NCBI GenBank assembly: GCA_964017065.1
Contig: OZ024786.1
Location: 12,024,502 to 12,088,501 of the forward strand
DNA from: Haliclona indistincta
Lineage: Eukaryota; Porifera; Demospongiae; Haplosclerida; Chalinidae
Length of the DNA stretch: 64,000 bases
Reading direction: 5' to 3'
Of this stretch, positions 20,701 through 31,179 are shown piece by piece. A model generated the notes under the pieces. That model was not told the origin of the DNA. It worked only from the letters and a program-made list of their open reading frames with translations, and did not search any database. The position numbers were made by a program, and so were the translations under genes. Position 1 is the stretch's first letter, and each line of letters opens with the position of its first letter.

Positions 20701-21551
20701 TTATGTCCCAAATACATTGCCAAGCCAGCACCAGAATTTGCCGTATTATACAAGAATACCAAATGGCTGAGAGAGACATTCATTGGATCCAATCCATGCT
20801 CTATATACAGATATACTCCTCCTCCTTCCAGAGTGTTACAACACTTGGTCAGGTTAGAGTAGGATAGCTCTAATGTGTTGTCTGTATTGCTGTACTGATC
20901 AAATTTATTATACTCAATGCCTACTCCACCACCATGCTGATACCACGAGTTGTAACTTGTAATATTGCACATTGTTGAATGATAGTAAGAGCAGTTGGTG
21001 ATGACAACATTATGGCAATTTTCAACATACAGTCCATAACCAGTCATGTTTTGTATCGAATTTTTTCGAAGTGTAAGTTGCCAGACTAGAGAAAAACCAA
21101 ACACTGCCTTGTTACCACAATTGACTACTGTAAGACCTTCAATAGTGATGCCATAAGAATGATAGAATTGAAAACCTCCTCTTCCTCTGGTGCAGTTGAT
21201 AATGACTGTAGACTGCATCACAGTCTCCTCAGGTCCTGCTACAGGCCACTCACCTTGCCCTCTTAGAGTCAAGTCGTGTACATTGTTTATTTGCACTTGA
21301 TCACTAGTATCAAAGCTATGCTGACCTTCCAAGAAGATGATGGTGGTTTCAGAGGTGAAGTAGTAGTCAGGCTGGGATAGGTAGTGGGAAAGCTTGTAGC
21401 ATCTCTGGTAGGAAAGACATGACTGATCATCATTAGCTATAACATAGTAGACACTAGTAGCTGTGAGAACGGAGGGAAACAGAGCCAGCAATAACAGCCA
21501 CGCTATCATCTCAGCCATGATGAAAATAACAACAACAGCACATGACATCAT
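17718..21551 (-). CDS. Intronless beta-helix polytopic receptor, gene A
   Basis: Single-exon gene of 1,277 codons with no recognised named orthologue. Seen in the protein: signal peptide (residues 1 to about 33), ectodomain about 34-742 rich in beta-helix strands with FxxN and GGG[IVL] motifs like chlamydial Pmp repeats and many N-glycosylation sequons, a Cys-rich neck about 743-850 (CPIGF, CPFDYC, NRTGILCGKC, CGSC), then membrane segments near 852-878, 880-893 (short, uncertain), 937-958, 970-992, 1021-1048, 1086-1105, 1107-1130, 1137-1163 and 1170-1192, and an 80-residue tail ending EREPLLFDTN. The ATG at 21551 is used; the in-frame ATG at 21518 aligns better with the starts of B to E. It resembles gene E most. 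The role is probably that of a surface receptor or recognition protein; this is inference. Confidence 0.88.
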   Translation of the reverse strand: MMSCAVVVIFIMAEMIAWLLLLALFPSVLTATSVYYVIANDDQSCLSYQRCYKLSHYLSQPDYYFTSETTIIFLEGQHSFDTSDQVQINNVHDLTLRGQGEWPVAGPEETVMQSTVIINCTRGRGGFQFYHSYGITIEGLTVVNCGNKAVFGFSLVWQLTLRKNSIQNMTGYGLYVENCHNVVITNCSYYHSTMCNITSYNSWYQHGGGVGIEYNKFDQYSNTDNTLELSYSNLTKCCNTLEGGGVYLYIEHGLDPMNVSLSHLVFLYNTANSGAGLAMYLGHNNGLMSVTISECYFSQGHANRYGGGLYFTVVSNSMITIENTNFVENSAKFVAEIYFHCRASADITVSLLNSTIQHTLSPSIRGVYISGFYIQVIISNTKMTFTNLRTMGLHLNCQSPNLHSTCTLQMSDSQIENSHTVSLVLYLSYTGENIFTNCTFSNNTGGHSVISIYKPQFPLNNTFINCTVANNTMTGIALFETTAYFIGRNVIQNNHHTHGAGIILSQPSFITVDGELILSNNTADKLGGGILAIQSALSSHIYVKLPCSLRFIHNTSSIFFSGNKAVQGGSDMYNVKLMGCYNISLKYMYNLIENGLHVPNVGHPNETSWYFDIPNFFVEQLQFSNTDKLSSMSSDPVMICFCNKDNLPDCSDRIKHMQTYSGVEINTTIATVGYYGGTSPGDVQVSATHAKLIRYYGQNETTKCFPFHILLQSSSSTTAQVDIKVKDVLQGLGASIKVDIIPCPIGFIDFAGQCLCEPFLANNNVQCNVSTTLYRFLRPGNSWFGYINNTQCITGTTNCPFDYCNRSNVSFDIMAPDRQCLGNRTGILCGKCQSHLSIMLGSNHCGSCSNWYLFLLLIFALAGILLVAVLMFFNLSVSVGTINGLLFYANMVKLNEAFFFPNGSIPVVSQFISWLNLDLGIEVCLFDGLDSYSNTWLQFAFPSYLFLLMGGIIVGCRLSVRLCRLCGSHAVPALATLFLMSYTKVLLAVTNALSMSQLPCNGSILTVWSVDGNIEYGSTKHIILVVFSCGVLVIGLAYPVLVLCAPLLERYSDKCIPLHRWNPVAKFKPLMDAYGGPYKDKFRFWTGMTLMVRLVITLTFSFTSGRLAIINASIIATVCMGNLGFWFFVNGVYKNTYLSLLEFFYLLNLFLLSIVSLSIAFFELQDYQKAAVTISVCLCLIVFCVTMVSHLMQKFNLKWMKKRLGFRNRPECISMPQVDEDDTVDTPLGSPPSIVYGTRRGEHQFVLEFRPSSHDGDATSPVLLEREPLLFDTNINS
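18886..19060 (-). other. TM1 / [11 protein letters not shown] core of gene A
   Basis: The most conserved block of the family: Cys-rich neck end, first membrane helix and the [17 protein letters not shown] segment. It is the same block found as a stray copy in the SRCR intron at 246-397, which makes it a useful probe for scattered family fragments. Confidence 0.7.
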
Positions 21552-22305
21552 CTGGAACTCAAAGAATCTGGTGGCATGTGCTGTATTTAATTATATTAAT
21601 TAATATAATTACAATGTTTCCCCACACTTGTTTTTAGTTCCAAGTACTCATTGATGCATGCTCATGTAGTAGTGCAATTCAATTGTGCTCAGAATTGTCT
21701 TTAATTATTGCTGACTGACTTTATTTGCTGAGTAACGGTATAGCTATACCAGAGCCAAACATTGCCATACTAAAAACAAGTAAAGAGATTTGAGAGGTAA
21801 AGAGGTTTGTGTCCATGAAAAACTACAATACCACAGCCAATTGAATTAGTGACAGAGCATTCTGACAATTCATGTTTGCTATGATACGATGGTTGGTGAT
21901 AAAATATGGCAAAATTCCTGTGGCTTTGATGCGAACAACATGTACTACAAGAGTTGATCCAAGGCTTCTGTTTTTAGTGTCTGCTGAAATTTGGCATGGC
22001 AACCAAAGATACGAAGCAAGACATTCATGCAAAGCTACATTTGGAACCATTTTGAACAAAGTGGTGTCATAAGCAAACGTTCATTAGACAAACACCACTT
22101 GTGGGCACCGGAAGGTGCCAATTCACTGTATTTCCACTAGCCAGAAAAATGCAGTAGAAATGTGCCGAGCGGCAATTATAATAAAAATTTCAGCTAATGA
22201 CCAAAGTTAACTTCATTCCACACAATACAAATGATCCAAGAACTACAAGTCTAGCTAATGCTAAAAAACAACAATCTACTACATTTGTAAACTGCATAAA
22301 ATAAA
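21552..22305. other. Intergenic spacer between receptor genes A and B
   Basis: Contains the 5' flank of gene A (AT-rich, with a TTAATTATATTAATTAATATAATTA-like palindrome around 21,588-21,612) and the 3' flank of gene B. From about 22,050 it matches the 3' flanks of genes C (36,170 on) and D (50,860 on), showing that duplication units extend past the stop codon. No other gene seen. Confidence 0.6.
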
Positions 22306-25300
22306 TCAGATAGCCATAGTGTTCAGATTTGTGTCAAACAGTAGTGGCTCTCTATCCAGCAAAACCGGAGAAAGAGACTCTTGCTCTTGACCATCTTGAG
22401 AAGAACAACGAAACTCAAGTACGAACTGATGCTCTCCTCTTTGTCTGCCGTACACTACTGATGGTGGAGAAAATAAAGATACGTCTGCATCATCCCCATC
22501 GACTGCCACTCGAGGCATAGACATACACTCTAGTCGGTTTTTAAATCCTAACCTTCTCTTAATACTCTTGAGGTCAAATTTCTGCAAGAGGTGTACTACA
22601 ATGGTAGCCAGAAAGACAAGGAATGATAAACAAACTGAAACAATGGTAGATATCTGATAATCTTGTGAGACAATGGCCAGACTGACGATACTCAAGAGAA
22701 ACAAGTTGAGAAGATAAAAGATTTCAAGGAAGCCGAGATAAGTATTCTTATATACGCCATTAGAAAAAGCCCAAAACGTCAGAATGCCAGTGACAAAAGT
22801 AGCAGTGATTAAAGCATTGATATTCATCAGGTTTCCAGAAGTGAAGGAAAATGCTATTGTAACAACTAGTCGCACCATTAGGGTCATTCCTGTCCAGAAT
22901 CGATACTTATCTTTGTAAGGTCCTCCATAAGCATCAAAAAGCGGTTTGAACTGTGTCACTGGGTTCCACCTGTGCTGTGGGATACACTTGTCACTGTATC
23001 TCTCCAGCAGAGGAGCACACAGGACTAAAACAGGATAAACTAGTCCAATCACTAGGATGCCACTAGAGAAGACTACCAGAATAATATGTTTAGTACTGCC
23101 ATACTCAATGTTCCCATCTACACTCCACACTGTCAGTACACTGCCATTACATGGCAGCTGTGACATGGAAAGAGCATCAGTGATAGTGAGTAGAAGTTTG
23201 GAATAAGACATGAGAAACAATGTAGCTAGTGCTGGGACGGCATGGGAGCCACACAATCGGCAAAGCCTCGTGGAATAGTGACAGCCCACAATAATAATAA
23301 ACATCAGAAGATAGAGGTAAGCAGGAAAGGCAAACTGCAGCCAAGCACGCAAATATCCATCTAATCCATCAAACAGACATACTTCAATACCAAGGTCAAG
23401 GTTCAGCCATGAGATGAAATGGCTCACTACTGGAATATTACCATTTGGAAAGAAAAAAGCTTCATTGAGCTTCACCATATTAGCATAGAACAGTAGTCCA
23501 TTGATAGTTCCAACTGAGACACTCAAGTTGAAGAACATCAACACAACCACTAACACTATGCCAGCGAGAGCAAATGTTGGTATCAAGAATAGATACCAGT
23601 TGGAGCAAGTACCACAGCGGTTGGATCCCAACATGATATTAAGATGAGACTGGCATTGTCCACAGAGTACACCCGTTCTATTACCCAAGCATTGAAGATC
23701 TGGTGCCATGATGTCAAATGAGACAGTATATCGATTGCAGTAGTCAAAAGGACAATTAGTAGTTCCTGTTACACACTGAGTGTTGTTGATGTAGCCAAAC
23801 CAACTGTTGCCTGATCTGAGGAACCTGTACGGTGTCATAGAAACATTGCATTGGACTTTACCATTGGCCAAGATGTGGTCACAGTGGCATTCTCCAGAAA
23901 TATCAATAAAACCAATCGGGCAAGCTATGATGTCTACTTTCATTGATAAATTCAATCCTTGTTCAACATTGACTCTCATATCAACCAGTGCTGTTGTTGA
24001 GGATGAGTTTTGCAAAAGTATATGTAGCTGGAAACATTTAGTGGTCTTCTTTTGGCCATAATATCGAACAAGTCTTGCATGTTCAGCACTGACCTGTACA
24101 TCACCAGGACTGGTACCGCCATAGTTTCCTACTGTTGCTATTGTTGTGTTGATCTCTAGTCCTGGATATGTCTGCATGTGCTTGACCCGATCAGAACAGT
24201 CTGGTAAGTTGCTGGAATTACAGAAGCAGACCATGACGGGGTCAGAGGACATAGAGGAGATTCTGTCAGTGTCATTGAAATAAATGTAATTCATGAACCG
24301 ATTGCTAAAGTACCACGAGGTCTCATTAGGTTGCCCCACATGTGATACAAATTGATAGTGTGGTGCTAGAAACGGATAACGAATTCTACGTAGCCCAAGG
24401 CAATTGCAGCCCATGAGTTGAGCATTGTACATATCACCTCCTCCTTGTCCTGCTCTGTTTCCAGAAAAGAATATTAAGCTATAATTTCCTATAAATCGTA
24501 ATGAACACGATGGTATTACATAGTTTTGTATCGAAAGTACTGTTTGTTTTACTAATATTCCTCCACCATGTTTATCAGCAATGTTGTTTCTTATGATCAA
24601 CTCACCATCAACAGCAATAAAAGAAGGTTGAGAGAGAATGATACCGGCTCCATATGTGTAATGATTGTTTTGTATCACATTGCGCCCGACAAACTTTGCC
24701 GCAGTCCCAAACAGGGAGATTCCAGACATTGAATTGTCAGATACAGTGCAGTTTATAAAAATATTGGTAAAACAATCCTGAGGTTCATAAATTGAGATCA
24801 CGGCGCGACCACCAGTGTTGTTTGAGAATGTACAGTTTGTGAAGAAATTCCACCCAGAGTGAGATAGACGAAAAACTATATGCACATTATGGCTGTTGAC
24901 GATCTGGCTGTTGTTCATCCACAGCCCATAGCAATTGATGACAAGGCCCGCTACTCGTATATTAGCAAATGTCATTTTTGTACCAACAACTTGAGCCGTA
25001 GCACTATTCCCAGCGATGACCACTCCATGGTTAGAGATAGATATGGTATGGTGAACAACTGAGTTCAGCAAGAAAAGAGTAAAATTGATACAATTTAACA
25101 TTGAACATTGCAGTCGTATTTCACTAACAAGTCTTCCAGAATTTTCCAAAAAGTGGGAGTTTTCAATAAAGACCTTTGCATTTATGGAACCATTAAGGTA
25201 AATTCCACCGCCGAAAGAGTGTGCTTGTCCTTTCGAAAAAGTGCAATTGCTGACATTAACCATAGTCTGTCTGCCTAAAAGCATTGCCATGCCTGCACCA

Positions 25301-26079
25301 TAGCATGCCTTATTGTGCAAAAATGTCAAATGACTTAAATAGATTGTTGCCGGTCTGAGGCCATGTCTATTATCCAGATATATTCCTCCTCCATAAAAAG
25401 AGCTGCAACAATTGGTCATGTTAGAATAAGATAGCTCTAATGTACTATACTGAGTGGAACCATTGTACACAATGCCTACTCCACCACCAAGCTGATACCA
25501 TGATGAGTTGTAACTTGCATTGCATAGCACTGAACGATAGTAAGAGCAGTTGGTGATAGCAACATATTTGCAATTAACAACACGCAATCCATAACCAGTC
25601 ATGTTTTGTATCGAATTTTTTTGAAAGGTAAGCTGCTGAACATCAGAAAAATCAAACACTGCCTGGTTTCCACAGTTGACTATTGTAAGACCTTCAACGA
25701 TGATATTTTGAGAATTAAAAAAATGAAAACCTCCTCTTCCTTCAGTGCAGTTGATAGTGACATTAGACTGCATCACAGTCTCCTCAGGTCCTTCTACAGG
25801 CCACTCACCTTGCCCTCTTAGAGTCAAATTGTGCACGTTGCTTACTTGTACATGATCGCTAATATCAAAGCTGTGCTGACCTTCCAAGAAGATGAAGGTG
25901 GTGTCATAGGTGAAGTAGTACTCAGAACTGGAAATGTAGTAGGAGAGCTTATGGCATGTACTGTAATAAGGACAACGTGACAACTGCTCATCATTAGCTA
26001 TGACATAGTAGACTTTAGTGGTAGTGACAGTAGAGGGCAGCAAAACCAGCAACACCAATAATATACATGTAGCAGCCAT
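22306..26079 (-). CDS. Intronless beta-helix polytopic receptor, gene B
   Basis: 1,257 codons from the ATG at 26079 (MAATCILLVLLVLLP, a clear signal peptide); the frame is open two codons further without another ATG. Same architecture as gene A: beta-helix ectodomain with FxxN and GGGI repeats, NETSWYF, Cys-rich neck, [11 protein letters not shown], eight or nine membrane segments, YGRQRGEHQFVLEF and a terminal DREPLLF. It belongs with C and D (shared TTTKVYYVIANDEQLS, SYSKLLLTITDALS). Peculiarities: three residues are missing at the end of the penultimate membrane helix (SLAIVSQD versus SLAVAFFVSQD in C and D), and the C-terminus is extended (NLNTMAI). Head-to-tail after A in the same direction. 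Confidence 0.88.
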   Translation of the reverse strand: MAATCILLVLLVLLPSTVTTTKVYYVIANDEQLSRCPYYSTCHKLSYYISSSEYYFTYDTTFIFLEGQHSFDISDHVQVSNVHNLTLRGQGEWPVEGPEETVMQSNVTINCTEGRGGFHFFNSQNIIVEGLTIVNCGNQAVFDFSDVQQLTFQKNSIQNMTGYGLRVVNCKYVAITNCSYYRSVLCNASYNSSWYQLGGGVGIVYNGSTQYSTLELSYSNMTNCCSSFYGGGIYLDNRHGLRPATIYLSHLTFLHNKACYGAGMAMLLGRQTMVNVSNCTFSKGQAHSFGGGIYLNGSINAKVFIENSHFLENSGRLVSEIRLQCSMLNCINFTLFLLNSVVHHTISISNHGVVIAGNSATAQVVGTKMTFANIRVAGLVINCYGLWMNNSQIVNSHNVHIVFRLSHSGWNFFTNCTFSNNTGGRAVISIYEPQDCFTNIFINCTVSDNSMSGISLFGTAAKFVGRNVIQNNHYTYGAGIILSQPSFIAVDGELIIRNNIADKHGGGILVKQTVLSIQNYVIPSCSLRFIGNYSLIFFSGNRAGQGGGDMYNAQLMGCNCLGLRRIRYPFLAPHYQFVSHVGQPNETSWYFSNRFMNYIYFNDTDRISSMSSDPVMVCFCNSSNLPDCSDRVKHMQTYPGLEINTTIATVGNYGGTSPGDVQVSAEHARLVRYYGQKKTTKCFQLHILLQNSSSTTALVDMRVNVEQGLNLSMKVDIIACPIGFIDISGECHCDHILANGKVQCNVSMTPYRFLRSGNSWFGYINNTQCVTGTTNCPFDYCNRYTVSFDIMAPDLQCLGNRTGVLCGQCQSHLNIMLGSNRCGTCSNWYLFLIPTFALAGIVLVVVLMFFNLSVSVGTINGLLFYANMVKLNEAFFFPNGNIPVVSHFISWLNLDLGIEVCLFDGLDGYLRAWLQFAFPAYLYLLMFIIIVGCHYSTRLCRLCGSHAVPALATLFLMSYSKLLLTITDALSMSQLPCNGSVLTVWSVDGNIEYGSTKHIILVVFSSGILVIGLVYPVLVLCAPLLERYSDKCIPQHRWNPVTQFKPLFDAYGGPYKDKYRFWTGMTLMVRLVVTIAFSFTSGNLMNINALITATFVTGILTFWAFSNGVYKNTYLGFLEIFYLLNLFLLSIVSLAIVSQDYQISTIVSVCLSFLVFLATIVVHLLQKFDLKSIKRRLGFKNRLECMSMPRVAVDGDDADVSLFSPPSVVYGRQRGEHQFVLEFRCSSQDGQEQESLSPVLLDREPLLFDTNLNTMAI

Positions 26080-26880
26080 CAACACTTACGCAAGTAGTGG
26101 ACTGCCAGCTAAACAGCAGAACATTCATTCAAAAATCCAATCAAAATTCCTTTGTATTACAATAATATTATTATCATAATGTACCTTATGGTATCACATT
26201 TTTCAAATTGTGGTTTGTAGTTAGTACACGTTAGTGTAAGCTGACTACTCTACAGTAGTTAGGTTAAGTCTTGATAGTGCATGACCAGGCAAGTGACTGA
26301 ATTACATAGATAAATTCAATAATGGTTAAACATCTATTTAGTGATAGTAGGTCGTGTTACATATCACATATTTGTAAATAACCACTATCTTGGGTCTCAG
26401 GTTACACTGTGTGTCTTCAGAAGTTTAACCACTACAAACCATAGTTCAAAGAGAAGCTTCTTGTCATGAAGCTTCCAAAGCCGTACATATACCCTGTTGC
26501 ACATGAATCTACCATGAGCTATTTTTGCAACGTCACAGCAGAGAACATATTGTTCCACCCATGCTCTGCAGCGTAGAATAACAATCAGAACATGTCTCAA
26601 CGATCAGATAGAGCCACTGAGTCTCTTTTTTAATCTGGCAGGAATGTTTTCACACAAATTGTTCAACACGGGTGCTCAGTAATCTCAATTACCTACCTCA
26701 GCACCAGTTTACAAACTTGCTTTAGAGTTTTTTTCAGGTGCTTCAAGTTAGCACTTAGAAATGAACAACTAACTACCTCTCAGATGTTATACATGTAAGT
26801 GGTAGCTTGACATCACTAAATTTGATCATGGGTGCAAGAAACTAATTAATATTCACGGCGCTGCGCGTTGCTATGGTCAA
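26080..26880. promoter_or_regulatory. 5' flank of gene B, conserved among array members
   Basis: The first 80 bp upstream of the ATG (ACTACTTGCGTAAGTG, GCTGTTTAGCTGGCAG) and the following AATCCAATCAAAATTCC segment, containing a CCAAT box, recur upstream of gene C (40,240-40,340) and in gene-less copies at about 31,408 and 43,995. Homology with those copies continues to about 26,830. Likely promoter plus distal flank; no TATA box identified. Confidence 0.5.
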
Positions 26881-27454
26881 TGTTTCTGGAAAACTAAAGC
26901 AGCAGACTGAGCGATATTAGCAGTATAGCTATTGCGTCTGGATAGCTACTCGTATCATGAAATTTAACGCGCTGGCTTGCTCGCAAGAAAATGGAGAGAC
27001 GTGGTCCATGAAAGACGTGTTTATTCATAAAACTCACCAGTGAAGACTTGAATGAGCTCAAGATTCCAGAAATGCAAGTTTCAACAAAGCTACAATCTAG
27101 TAAAAGAGCGATTTTTCTTCGCTAGCGCGCCTAGAAAGCACCTTTGCCCTTCGAGCAGCATGGATTTCCCCGTTTTTCTCGGCAGTGTGGCGTTTATTTA
27201 GAAAAAAATCGTTATTTTACGGTATCTATAGCCCATGTGTTGCGATCGCGTAGAGCTAAACGACCAGCAGATCCAGCGTGCTTTGGCGAAGTTTATTGCC
27301 AAAATGCGTGTTGGCTAGAGCAGCGCCATTGGAATGCTAGCTGAGTATACAGTTGCTATTGGTTGTGGTTCGTCGTGTAAACAGTTGCTATGTCAGCAAC
27401 CGCACAATAATTATATTCATAGCAGCCGCACTGTTGCTAGTTGCGTGCACCCCT

Positions 27455-27632
27455 ACAGTTGTTTGCGAAGATCTTGCATAACGGAAGCGAAAGCGGAAGT
27501 GTGACGTTGGCCAATCAAATTCAGTTTTCGTCACGTGTACAGCTTCAGTTAGTCACGCCTACGTGCGTTTGATTGGCCAACGTCATACTTCCGCTTTCGC
27601 TTCCGTTATGCAAGATCTTCGCAAACAACTGT
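27455..27632. mobile_element. MITE family M1, copy 2
   Basis: 178-bp element with long, nearly perfect inverted arms (ACAGTTGTTTGCGAAG at both ends in opposite orientation, continuing through GATCTTGCATAACGGAAGCG). Same family as 15,733-15,910. No coding capacity. Confidence 0.8.
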
Positions 27633-27634
27633 TA

Positions 27635-27666
27635 TTATTAATATTATTATTATTATTATTATTATT
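27635..27666 (+). repeat. ATT microsatellite
   Basis: Short ATT trinucleotide run directly adjoining the right end of the MITE. Confidence 0.8.
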
Positions 27667-28051
27667 GAGAACACACACCAACATACAAGTAGGTGCATAA
27701 GTATAATTAAGAAGTTAGAATAGTCCGGAGCATTAGTTCAGTATCAGAAATACCATGAATAATATCAAGATTCCTTTTCAAAAAAGGCCGAACAACAGCA
27801 GCACAATATTTATCATCATCATGGTAGACTTTCAAAAATTGCGACCCAAACACAGAATTGAGACCAGCGAAGGAATACACCAGAACAGATGACTCACGAA
27901 AAACAGCACGAACAAGCAGATTCGAACAGTTAGAAGCTCTGTCAATAAATTTAGCAGATCTTGAGAATAAAAGGTTATAAATACTTAACATATTAGCACA
28001 ACAGTGCAAAATAGAAGTGTATAGTATAGTGTATAGTACTGTATAGTTTAA

Positions 28052-30225
28052 GGTGGCGGTATACCGTTACGCGCGCGCCGCATTATAGGCGGTGTGTATG
28101 ACGTCACAGTGTGTTACCGTACAGTCTACACGCAACCGTACTTTTTATTTGCAAGCGGAAGAGGCGTGGTCTTTGTTTTTGTGACTGGTCTCTCTCGACT
28201 AGTGGCTTGCAGGTTTGCAGCTATGCCGGATACTAGGATTCTTTTCTATCGCTACTACTTCACGAAAACGTGTTTCAATGGTCGTACAAACCTTTTAGTC
28301 TAACTTTAGACGCATGTTTATAACTATTTGGAGAACTGAGGACGTTTGAAGTCTAGAGAGCCCTTCGTCGCCATCTTGGCTTTCTGGACAAAAGTGTTCG
28401 CTACACTGTTCTGGTAAGCAGAACAGTACTTTTTAGGCATTGTATGTGTAGACCTGTGCTTTTTATAGGTTCTAGTGAAATTCACACTGTGATTGCGTGT
28501 TTAAGACAAAAGTGTACCTAAGACAAAGTGGACCAATTGGATGATATCTAATGTGAGTGTAACACTCTGTACTGTATTATCAGTAATAAAGTAGTAGAAA
28601 TTATAAGCATAATAATGTCTTGTACAAAGTAGATCAATAAGCATGTCTTATAGGTATGAGAGTTAGAGTTTATAAATAATATAAAATACTTTTAAATATA
28701 ATACATAGTTTCAAAAGTAATAAGTGCTCGCGTCGTGCTGGGCTACATCAACAGCCACGCCTCCCTTGGTGGGCAGAAGAGTGAAAAATGACTGGGAAAT
28801 CGACTTTGAGTGACTATGTTGCATTTTTGGAGCCACAACTGAAACAGAGGTATTCAGAGAATCTTGCTTTTGTTCCGACAAAGCTGTTTTTGACACGATT
28901 GGTACAATCATACACACAGCAACTGGTCACCACGGATAGGTCTGTATTGTAGAACTAACAGCTTGCCCACCAAATATAGGCATAACTTACACGTGAATTA
29001 TGCACCGCCCAACTTGGCGGTTGCATTAATAAGTTAATAACTACAATGTTAAATACTCTATTAGATGTGAAGATGTAATAATTATTCTGTTACTATCTTG
29101 TGCTTGTATTTTGCAACTTGGGATTGATATAGGTTTGGTGTTATTTCTAAAGTAGAAATGGTTACTTTTTGGACTGTGTGATTCATTTTTGCAATAACAT
29201 CTTGTTTCTAATTTGTCTCTCTTACAGGTCACACTATTTGCTGCTGGTGCCTGGTGGTGGTGTCTGCTAGTGTATATACTTTTTCTTCTGCGCTCACACC
29301 GAACCATGTAACCACCTCTACGTCCACATAGACAACAAACCTTTACTTTTCCACTCTTCTCTGCTGGTGTTACTATTATGATAAAATGCTGTAAATCAGT
29401 TTTGTCTTTGTTATCAAAAATCATATTGTTATTATGCCAGAACAGTAACTTTTAAAATGTAATTGTGTGTGTGCATGTATTAGCTATAGGTTAGGCATGC
29501 TTTTAAAGCTATAAACTCTTTAAGGGGGCGGGTACCCCAATTTTTGCCGTTTTTTACAGTTTTTTAAATATGCATAAAACGCTTATTTCTAAAGCTTTGC
29601 TAAAGAACTAAAGTTTTAATGAAATATAACACATCAGTGCATGTTTAGCGCGATTTTGTCCAGGTACAGATTTGTATGTGCGTAGTTGTCATACATTTTT
29701 AGAATATTATAATTTAACGTTTTCTTTCTACAGGAAATGTTTGCAGATGCTGAAATTTCGCCAGTAGCAATAGATTGCCTATGTCCAAAAACGGTTGGAT
29801 GGATTTGGCGTGCAGTTGCGCTGAAGCGTTTTTGTCGCTATAATAGCTATTATTTTGTTTTACTTACAACTGTTAGTATTCATATAATACAAACTCTGTA
29901 AGATCGGGCCAAACGGATCCAACCGATTGTGGTACACATACTTATGATGCTGCAGCCAGACTTTTGATAGCTAAAACTGTTGCAAACGAAAGTAAAACGT
30001 AAAATATGTAGCGTGTGTAAAGCTGAGTTAATTTCTGTGGTTTTTGGTCGTGCGCCGCAAGATGTGACGTCAGCGTTGCAATCACGTGATACAAGAATAC
30101 ATGTCTGACCCCATGGCTATAGCTAAGTGACGCAATTCTACGCAGAGGCTGCGTTTACACTAGCGCATTTTTGTGGTGACCACAGGTTATGAATATTATG
30201 CATATTAATTAGCGTACCCGCCACC
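28052..30225. mobile_element. Putative 2.2-kb DNA element with TTAA flanks
   Basis: The ends read GGTGGCGGTATAC on the left and, complemented, GGTGGCGGGTACG on the right, and both are bordered by TTAA (28,048-28,051 and 30,226-30,229). TTAA duplication is the hallmark of piggyBac-type insertion. The termini are short and imperfect, and no transposase frame is visible; a small - strand frame at 29,041-29,424 has a CxxC-rich stretch (KVCCLCGRRGG) that is too little to assign. A related GGGGGCGGGTACCCC lies inside at about 29,524. A non-autonomous or decayed element is the best guess. Confidence 0.4.
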
Positions 30226-30229
30226 TTAA

Positions 30230-31179
30230 GACAAAAGCGTACCTAAGCTTACTAGACCCAACCACAAACCTCACCGTTTGCTTAAAGCCGCGTGGTATGT
30301 GGCTGCTGGAAGAATAGAGCGTACGTGAATAGAATGAAACGGTAGCGGAGACAATGGTCTGTGCAAATATTAAGTTTCCAGCGTATAGCATAAAGCACGC
30401 GTGCGCTGCGAACGTTTTTGCTGGCGAACCACTTGGACCAGAGAACGCCATTTCGTTCGTGCGTGGGCGTACCCGTGCAAATAAACTCTCATTGCCATAA
30501 TACAATAATTGTACGGTTGCGTGTAGACTGCCGTAAATGAAATTTTGAAATAAAATGAATAATAAGGGATCACACTGCGCACTGTACTTCTGGATTTAGA
30601 ACTTAGAAGTTTTCTGTCTTCTTGTTCAAAGATTCTCTGTCGAGCCACGCTGAAGGTTCTCTTATCCCTCAGTTATGGATTCGAGGAGCCGCTAGTTCAG
30701 GAAGGATTGCAGTGAAAAAGAATTGACGAAGGCGTGGCATTGCTTTTGGGGTAATGGATGCTGTCACCATTCGCCAAAAATAGCACTACGAGTGCATTTG
30801 CTTCATGCAATAAAGACCGGCGCATCTTCTACAGTAGCAAACGGAGGGCTAGACGAAGAGATTTTTTGAATATCGACTCGTATTGCAGTTTTATGCTCGA
30901 GAACACGCAGTTGTTGGTGCAACTCAGGGGCTCAAGTTGTTTTGCGGTATTTGCGATTTTAGAAAAAATCAAAGAATCTCTCAGGAAAAACTCTTAAAGC
31001 ATCGTGAATACTGTTTTACCTTGCTTGAAGACTCCCGTGGAGAGATTTTTGGCGAATGGATCATCGATCTTGATGGGCTGTGTATCTGGCGATGGTACGA
31101 GGTGCATTCGAAATACTTGCAAAACAGCTTTGTTTACCTATCTTCTCCTCAATAGGCCTGGGTACGAGGCTATCTAGTT
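30230..31179. other. Spacer with no recognised gene
   Basis: Contains only short open frames (largest about 90 codons at 30,883-31,155, + strand, no recognised domain). The first bases repeat a motif also found at about 28,501 (TTAAGACAAAAG.GTACCTAAG), so part may be a copy of the element on its left. Confidence 0.35.

Noticed and set aside
23807..24061. Antisense open frame over gene B, with near-identical counterparts over C (37,976) and D (52,653)
   Set aside because: Its recurrence follows from DNA similarity of the paralogues; it is absent or broken over A and E and has no recognisable domain.
29041..29424. 127-codon - strand frame with a CxxC-rich stretch, considered as a piggyBac C-terminal cysteine domain
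   Set aside because: Too few matching cysteines and no transposase sequence next to it; left as an unassigned frame inside the putative element.
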